Of a stretch of 64,000 nucleotides of DNA, positions 45,701-56,900 are shown piece by piece. The notes beneath the pieces were generated by a model that was not told the origin of the DNA, did not search any database, and saw nothing but the letters and a program-made list of their open reading frames with translations. How positions within the stretch are numbered: position 1 is the stretch's first letter; every line of letters begins with the position of its first letter. The DNA comes from Pectinophora gossypiella. Its lineage: Eukaryota > Arthropoda > Insecta > Lepidoptera > Gelechiidae. Both the position numbers and the translations under genes were made by a program. The DNA lies in the NCBI RefSeq assembly GCF_024362695.1, contig NC_065404.1:6736604-6800603 (forward strand). The letters are read 5' to 3'.

Positions 45701-48264
45701 TTTTCAGGCGACCTTTCACCGGCGGAGCGCGGACTCGGGTGTCGACGCCCGACTACCGCCTTACACACAAAAAATCAGTTAAACGCATTTGTACGCAATA
45801 ATCTGTAAGGATTTATTCCAACCGCGACGGCCACCCACGTGGTGCCCGTATTTCTTCCTGAACGAGCTAACTTCATTATTGTGGCGTGAGATACAATAGT
45901 TAAGAGCACGATTTATAAGTCCAACACGTTGACTTCTGTTTATAGCTAGCGGCGGGTCGCGGGCGCAGCGGGGGCGGGGATTACGTGCGTCTGCGCACCG
46001 ATTTATGACTGTGCCTCGATAAAAGCTTAAATACTCTCAAGTGGGGATTATTCGATGTTGGGTCTAGTCTGTCCGAAGCAGAGGTACCTATTGTGCAGTC
46101 GCAAACTTCCGTGTGGGCGATAAAACAACGCTCTCCGGTTGCAAGCTTCTACACTACTGAAGACATGAGAGGATAAATAAAGTATTATAATTATGTACAT
46201 TGATCCAATAATAAAAATGCTGTGTTTATGGATTGAAAAGATATCTACGTGGACCGTATAAATCTTTCAAATCGGTTGGTAGAGCCGCTTCCCTAAATGT
46301 AACAACCTTTGAACGAATTTTAAACCACTTTAATCTGCGGCAAGGTATAGATGGCAGAGGCAGGCGTCAAGGGCAGAGGGCGCGAGCTATTTCGGTGCAG
46401 GGCGCAGGGAGTAGGGAGCAGAACGGAAAGTAAGTTGAAGCTAATCCGGCGCGCGGGTGGGCGCAACCCGACACCCGACACCGCTTGCGCACGGCTTACA
46501 TTTGTCATTTATAATGCGCGCGATTTGTTGTCCCTGCCTCCTCACCTCGCGAACCACTACGCTTTTTACCTTTTTATACACACACTTATTCTTTATTCAA
46601 ATATTCAAAACGCAAGATGTTCGCAATATTTTTTATGACACTTTATGGCTCCAGTTTGTATGAATGAGTACTGATATAACTTTTCTGACGCGTTACGAAG
46701 TAAATATTATTGCAGTTAGTGTGAAATAGGCCTATAATATTTTATGTCTCGTGTTTTAGTCATTCATTTTATACTTTCTATATCTCAGAGAAAATCAAAT
46801 ATAAGAATCCGCTTTTCAAAATGCGAATTGAATACTAAGAAATTGTTTAGTCTCAAAATATAAGCCGTCGTTTCAAATTGATTGTCGATGAATGCTTCTC
46901 GGCTCGGTTGAACACTTCATTTCACGGTTAGAGTGTGACCTGTGTTGCTGATTTGATTGCATTGACTTTTTAGGCGAAAAGTCGTAACTTGGTCGCAATA
47001 TGGCTAGCGTCTTGTGTGGCCCTGTCACCATGTGTGTGTTCCGTGGCTGACAAATATTTGGCTGGTATTTCAAAGGCTCATTGACGTTTCGACGTTTGAT
47101 TTTTGTATTTAAAAATCGGGCGCCTCAAACCGCTTTTGCATTGTTTTTTGCGCAACAATACCTCGTCTTTGTACCTCCATTCATACACAATTTCCTAATA
47201 CTTTTATGAGCGTGTCAATAGTGTTGATTTTCAAAATGAATTATGAGTTCCGGCGTGTTAGTTGCACAATGTTGTGACCGGTTTTATGGGATTTTGGGTT
47301 CTTAAGATGTTTTATCTATAGTGACTGTTGAGAACTCTTGGGAAAGTCAAAAAAGGTACTTAATACGGAAGAATAACCAATATTACTGCACTCTGTATCT
47401 GTACTTTCAAACGAGCGTTCAATTTAATTAAGAACATCGCAAAATTTAATGAGGATCACTTGTTTTTAACGCTGAATCATCTAAACTATTGCCCTACAAG
47501 AGTGAAGGAATATTAGCTACATCAATAGCGCTCAATGACCTACAAAAAATAAAGAAAGCAAAAAAGGTAGCTAATGTAGGTAAAAGACTGTAGGGGTTGC
47601 CAAACTCAATGTCTGCACTCCTCTCGTGGTACTGCCATAAAGACGAACTGCAGACGCCATTTGGCCAAATTGAAAAACATCGGAGTGCCTCATAATGCCT
47701 CTTAATGCTTCACCCAGAGTTATGGCTCCTTAAGAGCGTAGTATTTTTCATATTTTTCGCAAATAATGCGCACATTCGACGAGAGCAGTCTATGTGACGG
47801 AGTTTTTATGCTCGTGCGGACGGTTTGCGTTCCTGGACTGGAGCTAGGGGAATGACGTCGGAATCGAAGTCTTCATCCAATATTTTTTGTCTGAAATAAA
47901 AATAATTAAATATGGTATTCATTTCTGTTTTAAGGGCAATAAAAGTCTTAAAAGTTTCTTTGTAGACTCTACAAAAATGAAATGCTACTGCAAATGGAAT
48001 AATTGCAAATAAGTAGTGTTAAAACTGTTTATTTAACGCATTATAATGGTGATGTTACATTAAAATACGACTAAATTATAAAGTGCGATTTTATCACTGA
48101 ATTACTAAGATACACATCCAATGTGTAATTGTGTGCAATCTTGACTCTACATCATAATAGAACATTATTAAATGAGTAGATAGGTACGCTCTAAAACTTT
48201 TTATTTACATCTATCTGCAGCGTTTATGCAGCTAGAACGATATTTCAGAAAGTTGTGGGTTGGG

Positions 48265-48600
48265 TTCCTCATCATCCTTTACTGTTATCCCGTTTTCACT
48301 GGGTCCGCTTACCTATCCTGAAGATTTGACAGGTTAAATTTTTTTCAGAAGCGACTGCCTGTCTGACCTTCCAATCCGCTGAGGAAAACCAGTACAATAC
48401 CTACAGATTAGATCACATGTTTCCGAAATGCGTTTTTCGGGAATGTGGGTGAACGATGTTTCCCTTTATCGCTGAGCTCGTGATAAACATTTATGATCCA
48501 AGCATGAATTCGAAAATCATTGCCCGTGTTGGGATTTGAACTTGCGACCTCACAGTAAGAGTCAAGAGTCCTTCCAACTGGACTACTATAGTTTATTCTG
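48265..48600 (-). mobile_element. SINE type 3
   Basis: Begins at the tail side (TCATCATCCTTTACTGTTATCC) and ends with the complement of a decayed tRNA head (TGGGATTTGAACTTGCGACC). Confidence 0.8.
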
Positions 48601-49150
48601 GGTTAGATTCCTAATCGGAATAATTTGGGAAACAAAATTGTGTTGATTGGATATTGCCGCGATGCAAAGTTAGTGGTAGAGTTGGTTTCTCACCATATAT
48701 TCGCGTCCATAAACTCTGTTGGTGGGCAGAGTCATATGTCATTATGAACCTGTAACCGTATTCAGATATTCTCAGCAATACGCGAGGGTGGCCTGGTTCC
48801 CTGCCTGGTCCATATCCGCATACAGAAAGTGTTTCTCAGTTGGTCGTAATGCGCGCCACGAGAAAGGTAATATTTCACAGTTTATACCTAGTACACTTGT
48901 GACGCCTAAATAGTCACTTTGTGTGCCTGTCTTATTTCGCTTAAAGGAATGAATTATTAAGAAGAGCTTTAAGCGCCGGGAATCTGCGGCTATGATGTTG
49001 AACGTCGATATTTTCAATCTGTTAAGAGTACTTGTCTGTTCAGAAAAATAAAGGGTAAGTAGGTACCTACTAGTATGAGAGTAGTATTTTTGAGAACTGT
49101 CGCTTTTCGTCGAAATGTGACTTTTCTGTAGATGATCTAGGGGATTCAAC

Positions 49151-49298
49151 AGGCCACACCGAAGCAATTCATCTAAAAAAGCAATATTGCAATTTGACAT
49201 TTGGGCATATAAAACTAAGTGAGCAATGCACACAAAATGTCAAACAGCAATAGGTATTGCTCTTTAGATGAATAGGTTCGACGTAGCGTTTTAAACCC
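49151..49298. mobile_element. MITE family D
   Basis: Left arm GAAGCAATTCATCTAAAAAA and GCAATATTGCAATTTGACAT, right arm complement ending CTTTAGATGAAT. A second copy is at 56210-56350. Confidence 0.7.
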
Positions 49299-49697
49299 TG
49301 GAATATTAATTTTTAGTACTTTGTAAAAATACTTATTAAGTTGGTGTCTCTCACAAAATTCTATAGGTAACAGCGGAACTGAAGATATACTATTTTACGT
49401 AAGAATTTACGGCAAGAATGAATAGGTATTTAAAGGGTTAATTACAAATAAATCAATGAACATGACGGAAAAATAGAGCTTTTTTATTATTGTAAGTAGG
49501 TAGGTTAAGACCTATTTATATATTTTTTTACAGAGTTTAATATAGCTCTACAATCAGGGCCTTGGTTCGCGTGTCATGTGACGTAAACGACTAATTATTG
49601 ATTTATTCACTATTAACCCGCATCGGAATAGCTAAGGTAAAGTCACAAAAAATCTCAATATAATGAATTAAGTAAGTACATTATTTTATATACTTTT

Positions 49698-49845
49698 AAT
49701 TCAAATTCTAAAATATCTTTATTCAGTAGGTAACATAGTTACACTTTGAATAGTAAATTTTTACATAATGAACGTCTCATCCGCATAAAACTACTGCAGC
49801 TTCTCACGACCTGTATAGCCGGGGAAAAGAAGCCGCAAGAAAAAC
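49698..49845 (-). mobile_element. LINE 3' end with GAATTT tail
   Basis: AATTCAAATTCTAAAATATC to GCCGGGGAAAAGAAGCCGCA on plus; inverted relative of 20195-20338. Confidence 0.65.
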
Positions 49846-50479
49846 CTCGGCACAGGGCCCTAGACGTTCTTTAAAAAAAAAACATAAAATATTGTTATAC
49901 AATTATTGAGTAATTTAGCTGCTATAATAGGTCGTCAACAATTATTTTAATTGGTATTTTCAGTACTAATTGTCAAAATAAGGTATCTAATTAATTTTTC
50001 AAAGTAATTGAATACTAAAATGGGTACACCTACTTTTACTTAATTTGCCGCTATCCCAGTGAAATTATTGTTCATGTAGTTGGTGTACATCGTGTTGTCT
50101 CGTTCTAACATTATATTTATAATACCAGTCAATTGCTGCCGTCCTGCTCTAATCTAGTGATCTGTTTTATGGGCGGCGCATTCGGGGATTGCGCACGCGC
50201 TTACGTTTTGGTTGACACCATCTTGTTGGCGACTGAAAGAGTTGATATTTCATGAAAATGTTATGAAATAGTGCTTGCTTATTAATAATATTGAAATTAT
50301 ATTTAAAGATACGGATTTTAAATAAGGTTATTTTTTCTGTTTATGACAAAGTCTTTTTGATTACCTATCTAGGGTAAAGTATCTCGTTGTTTTAAAAGTG
50401 AATCGGTATGAAATTCAAATGAAAGTAGTTGTTTTTATTGTTATGATATGAAAAGCATGATGAGTAGCGATGAGGGGGG

Positions 50480-50660
50480 AGTAGTGTATGGGCCCGGGTG
50501 CGGGCGCGGGTGGCGGGGCGCGGGATGCGGCGACAGCGGGGCGCGCGGCGAGTGGCCGCGTGGGGAGGCTCCGCCCCGGGGCGCCCCGCCCGCCGCGCCC
50601 CGCGCTGCCGGCCTCAGTCCGCGCCCGGCCGTCGCACATGCATTCGCCTGTGTGCATACC
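50480..50660. other. GC-rich CpG block upstream of the T-box start
   Basis: About 180 nt of very high GC with many CpG dinucleotides in an AT-rich background, 250-440 nt before the T-box ATG. It is open in several frames on both strands, which GC-rich DNA does by chance. It is best read as promoter or 5' UTR. Confidence 0.55.
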
Positions 50661-50916
50661 GCATCATTATTTCACTATTGACACGCGTTAACCGACAATT
50701 TTAGAATCCGTCACCGACATCGAAGTGTTTTTTTTCCTTGACAAGTGCCAATTTATGTTTTTATTTTTTTTCTAATTTCCATAAAAAAATGTTGTCGACG
50801 TGAACGTTTCTGGCGTTTTTCTTTTTGAATGGGACAAGATGGACAAGCCGAGATGTGTCGAGTGCGCGCGGTGAGATGGGCAGCGGGAATCCGGGGAGAC
50901 TGAACTGAAGTGTTTG

Positions 50917-53900
50917 ATGGATGTGGAAAGCGCGGAGTGCTGGAGAGCGGGCGTGGGAGACAGGATGGTGGCCGAGGAGGGCAAAACGCGCGCTACGGAC
51001 TTCTCCATCGCGGCCATCATGGCGCGGAGTGCCGCCGAGCCGCGGAGCCCCGTCGCGCGCTCGCCGCCTCGTACCGGTACCTATATAGGCCTAATTATTA
51101 CCACCCTTTATTACCACTGTTACTCCTTTTTAGAGACCCTTTATTTGCTAAATAACCCTTCTTCTTTGTATTCATGTATCCGTGGTTATTATTTTCTTCG
51201 ATATTGCTGTTAATAACATCTTTTACGCAAGCTTTCGGATTCATAGGGACATTTGAATGTCAAATTTAGAGTTCCTAAATGCATGTTTAGGTTATCATTA
51301 CGAGAGTGATTGTAATAGACGAAGTATTCAAATGTCAAATGTAGAGTTCCATTAAATACCTATATGCAATTTAAGGAACTCTACATTTAGCGTTTGAATC
51401 TTTGTATTTAAGAACTCTACATTTGACATTTGAATACTTCGCCTATTGCAAACACTTTTCTAATAATTTTCACCCTTTATTATCATTGCTATATTTTTAA
51501 ACTGTTAACTAAACCCTACTTTGATCTATTAATATGACGATTAACGATAGTTGTTGTTGTTGTATGTTTGTCCGTGTTGCTGTTTTAACTCTACATTCAA
51601 TATTTGAATCCTTCGACTATTTCAACTACATTTCATACAACCTTTTAGATTCAACCATTTAGGTAGAGATGCCAGTGTGTCTTTTTGTTACTTCTTTTTC
51701 ATCCTCTGTTTGTTAAATGTATTTTATTTAACGGAAGGTACCTATTTGCTAAAATAACAATACTTTGATTATTCTAAAAAATGCAATAATTGCGTACATA
51801 GTGCTCCTACCGCAACGAAATAGGTGTGTGAACTTGTGCATGTTTTCATAATCATTTGTATGACACTCACTTCGGTCATTATCACTAGGTATTTAGGTAC
51901 CTACTTCCGGTTGGAGATTCGGTTTTTATTAAATTAGTGCTCGGTCTGTTTTTAACCGACTTCAAAAAAGAAAGAAGGCGGTTATCAATTTGACCCGTAT
52001 GTATGAATTATTGTTGGGATTGCACAATATTCGTAGGTATATGTTAGTCAATATTATATGCGACTTCAGAATTTAGATTCTAACATTGTATCCAACCAAT
52101 TTTATTTCTTCCTTTTTATTAGACAGAATTTGAAGGCGGTTTATTTTTTTTTAATAAGGTACTTACTTGTTATAACTGTACCTACCTACCGTAGTACCTA
52201 CCCAGGGATATAAATATCTATACGGATTGATTAAGGGGAAGCCTGTGCCCAGCGATGGGACGATTACGGGCTAGGTACCTATTTACCCGACTACGGGAAG
52301 CAAAGCAAATAGGTAGGAAGGTTATTATGTATAGGAGGGTGTTAATTCTTATTGGTTTTTTTTCTATTTTGTGTAGATACCTTGTGTTCTTTGTGCTCAA
52401 TAAAGTACCTTCCTATATGTACCTTATCTTATGTTATGTACTTATGTAGGTATGTTACATAATTTATGGTATAGCCGTCGTAATATAGCCGAGATAAAAA
52501 CAATTTTATGTTTAAATTAAGAGTGTCATGTTTTTGAAAATGGAAGAATTTGATACTATTTCGGTATCTTGAACAAACAAAGCTACGTTCCTTAAATACA
52601 ATAATAGGTAGATGACCCTGTAAAGATTTTCCTTCGTTTTACCTTCTAATTTCTTGGATAACAGACATATGCATCTTATTTGTTTATGGTGTAAATAAAT
52701 TTTAATTCGTAAAAAAAAAAAAAAAAAAAATTAAGACACATAATAACGGGTTCTTACCGCGTTTAAAGCATCATCATCATCTTATATACATCTACACCAT
52801 CATATTCATATGCATCTTTCATCTTTGATTTTTGATATAAATGATGACCCTTTTTATTACACCCAGGTACGATTACACCTTCCACCCATTATTATTCTGT
52901 TCAAAATAAAGAGAAGCTATATATACACCTATATACATATATTGCTTCTCTTTATTTTACATAATAAAACAACATAATTATTTACATAATGTGGTCCAAA
53001 TATCAAGAAAAATATAAATGACAATATAGGTAGCAACATAATTCTTTACATAATGTGGTCCAAATATCAAGAAAAATATAAATGACAATATAGGTAGCAA
53101 CATAATTCTTTACATAATGTAGTCCAAATATCAAGAAAAATATAAATGCTTCTGCCATTACATTGTATTTTTTAATAATGATTTACTTACTCGAGTAATG
53201 AGAAAATAGGAAAATAATTATCACGTTGAATCTTGACAGCGTATCTATATTATTTTTGGGGAACGTAGACTCACAAGTCCCTCATTTTAGTATTACCTAC
53301 CTAATAACGGCCTGCGTGGTCCAGTGGTTGAGTGTTGGGCTCACGATCCGGAGGTCCTGGGTTCGAATCCCGGTGGGGATATATCGCAAAAATCACTTTG
53401 TGATCCCCAGTTTGGTTAGGACATTACAGGCTGATCACCTGTTTGTCCAAAAAGTAAGATGATCCGTGCTTTGGAAGGCACGTTAAGCCGTTGGTCCCGG
53501 TTACTACTTACCTACCGATGTAAGTAAGTAGTCGTTACATGACCCGTGTCAAGGGCCTTTGGCGGCTCATCAATAACCGTGACACCAGGGTTGATGAGGT
53601 TGGTAATTCACCTCGCAAACCATACGATAGAAGAATACCTACCTAATAGCTATAAGTAGGTAGTAGGTATTAGCATTTGTATTCCAAGGTTGACAGAATC
53701 TTACTAGGTAGGTACTATACCCATTTCTATTTAAATTCATATTTTAAATAGCATGTTCTATGTAGCAGTGTTATGACAATGAACATATTTAAACTACGAG
53801 TTGTGCAGTCGTAATTATGGTCGTAAAACAAACATTTCTTGGAACAATAAAAGTGTAGGGAAAGGGTTCGTAAGTTTGAGTTTCCAACTAATTGGGAGTG

Positions 53901-56900
53901 CGCGGGCGCAGGCTTCGTGTTGCGAGTCGCGGGTCAGTTCGTTATTTCGGATTAATTGCGTGGAACCGAATACATTCGACACCACTCTGCCTTGTGAGAC
54001 ACGCACTTTATATATTATAATAAATATAACTCCTTGTAATTTTAGGACCGTCAAGTTGAAATTACATATTATTATAATACGCGACCACATAGGGTACTTC
54101 CCATTGACTTGAAAATCTTAAATTTGTTGTTCCATCACTAGAAAAAAAATATGTTTTTGCGATTTGAAACTTATTGCAGTTGGAGGATAGAAGCAATACC
54201 TACTTTATCAACGGCAGTAAGTTACGGAACCCTTGAAGCGCGAGTCGCACTTAACCGGATTTTTTTTAATTAAATTCAAAAAAGGAACGAATAAAAATCA
54301 TAAAATTATTTGTACTACAAAATAAAAAGATATAAAGGTCTGTGTGTTTATATGTTTTTGTAGACATTTTCATAGAAGGATAGATAGAAAAGAAATCAAT
54401 TATAAGATGTTATATAATTAATAATTATGTATTAAATTACTCTGCGCTCTATTTTTTTTGAAAATATCGTAGTAATTAATAAGAATTTAGAAATTAATTA
54501 ACAATAAATAACGTTTTTTGACACAACTTACAAATACATTATTGTAACCGTATCTTCAATCAATTTTCTCTTACAATAAGTGTTTTTATTACCTAGGTAA
54601 GAAGGTACCTTCCTGTCTTGCGGTTGGAAGCACTATGACCAGCATTATTATTGAAATGTTAATACAAAATTCACCCAAATATCATCATCATCTAGCGTTA
54701 TCCCGTTTTCACAGGGTCCGCTTATCTAACCTGAAGATTTGACAGGTCCGGTTTTTCACAGAAGCGACTGTCAGCCAAAAAAAAAACACCCAAATATTCA
54801 CCCTTCTATATAACACGGTGGTCGAACAGAAAGCTCGGTGAAGTGTGGGTATTCAGTTCATCTTCATACATACATAACATAAACATAAACAGCCTATATA
54901 CGTCCCACTGCTGAGCACAGGCCTGGAGCATACTCCACCACGCTGCTCCACTGCGGGTTGGTAAAGGTGTTTTAATAGCCGGGATCTAAAATCGTTGCTT
55001 AACGTGCCCTCGCACGGAATCATCTTACGTTTTCAGACAATAAGGTGATTCAAGCCTGAAAAGTCCTTACCAAACAAAGGACAGTCTCACAAAGTGATTT
55101 CGACAATGTCCCTATCGGGAATCTTCTTGTCTTATCTTGCTATTGATGTAAGCACCTTGAGCAGACCAACCCAATTGGGAATATAGTCATAAACTTATGT
55201 TATATATTTGTCTTATGTCACCTGATCAAACGCCATAACAAAGTGAGCTCACTTTTCCAGACCACACGCATTTTATACTAATAGTTTTGTAACCAAATAA
55301 AAGCTATCCTAAGACTCAACTCTCAATATTTATGATAGTAAGCATAAACGTATAAATTTTCATTAAAATATCTCTACATATACCAAAGAACGCTCTAAAC
55401 AACCGTAACTGTCGATGCGGAGATCTATCAAACTCGAAATAGCGTACATAAACCATTTATTATGTTCATAATAAATGTGTCGCCCGAGTCGACTCACACT
55501 TCGTAGTCGGACTCCAGTTTTATGTCACTGAGCATTTATACCGCAGTCAAGTCTCAATCCGTGCGATGTTTGGACTTTCTTATATTTTACTTAAGCATTT
55601 CAAATATATATTAGGTATACGTACAATTGCCAACAATCAGATAAGTAATTACTTACCTAAATCAGCGAAGATGCAAAGATTGCCTTGCTTTGAATTGTTG
55701 TTGATCCATTCAATGGATGATGAAAGGATGATATTCTGTTTTTAACTGCCGCTAGATACTACTTTAATTGCCCTTGCGCCCATTAAACAGAATATTAATA
55801 TACTACGGTGCTAACCCAAATCAAACTTGTGGAAAAACACTTTATTTTATTTTCAAATATATTTCTTAATAACTGTCAATTATGAGATTATTAGTTACAA
55901 ATAGCAAAAATCTTTTATTTCTTATTAAAAAAATACTTAATTTCTGTTTTACGATTGGATGATTTCTATTATTTTTTTCGTAACAAGCATAAATCAATTT
56001 TAGCAATTTTTTAAACAATTTCAAACAGTTGTGGCTTTTGTCTCTCTTCATGTTGTCATATTGTGTTTCTGCGTTACATTGTGAACAACAATTTTTTAAA
56101 TAAATAAATAAATCATTTTCGTCAACATATTGATACTTTGTTGGCTAATTATGTAAGCATGGTATGTCTATGAAGGACGTTGTACTGTTGACGTGCTGGC
56201 GGAGTTCAAGGGATTAAAATGTCCATATCGAAGCAATTCTAAGAAAGCAATATTGCAATTTGACATTCGCGCATGTAAAATAAGTGCGCAATGCAAACAA
56301 ATGTCAAATAGCAATATTGCTTTTTTAGATGAATTCGCCTTTTTAACCCCCCCTGATCACTATATAGCACTGCTTTATTGCGCAATAGTTATCTTAAAAC
56401 CTCACATATGAGGTTATACGATTGGGGTGTGCAGGGCTACAAATAATGACAAGATACGACACGATACGAAGTCCCAATAGGTATTTATTTATTTTATTTT
56501 TACAGTATTACATTCAGCCATTAGGTACAGTAAAAACCAATTTGACTGAAACAAACACATGTTGACAACATACACATATATCGGTATGGATATGATGAAA
56601 CGTAAGGTGCCAGGTGATCAGCCTATCGTCCTTAAAATTGTCCATTAATCTATTATACTGCCATAATGGAGCCACACACATATAGTTTGTAATTGAACAA
56701 CAACTATATAAATAAAAAGAAACAATGTTTACCATAAAAGTGTTTAACTTTTTACCACCGCTACCAGCACGCGGCGACGGGAGACAACTCGATGCGACAT
56801 TGGATCGTACGACACATTTCCTCTGTCAGTATTAACAACATGTCTGGTAAGATAAGCACCAGACCTGCCCTGACTCCAGGGTTGATGCGGTCCTAATCCA

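Larger units (their letters stand above)
36967..50916. other. Long upstream region between tilB and the T-box gene
   Basis: No coding exon is supported in about 14 kb. From 36967 to 38330 and from 39760 to 48260 I see none of the window's repeat families. The exceptions are Jockey-like tails at 38338-38647 and 39432-39755, a type 3 SINE at 48265-48600, a MITE at 49151-49298 and a LINE tail at 49698-49845. The clean part probably holds enhancers or non-coding first exons of the T-box gene. Confidence 0.55.

Noticed and set aside
48772..49233. 153-codon minus-strand open frame
   Set aside because: Its N-terminal part is MITE family D and the same peptide words recur at 56193-56411; the remainder has no recognisable domain.
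50415..50704. Several overlapping open frames on both strands rich in Arg, Ala, Gly and Pro
   Set aside because: They all come from the CpG block, where stop codons are rare by composition. No frame links to the T-box exon.
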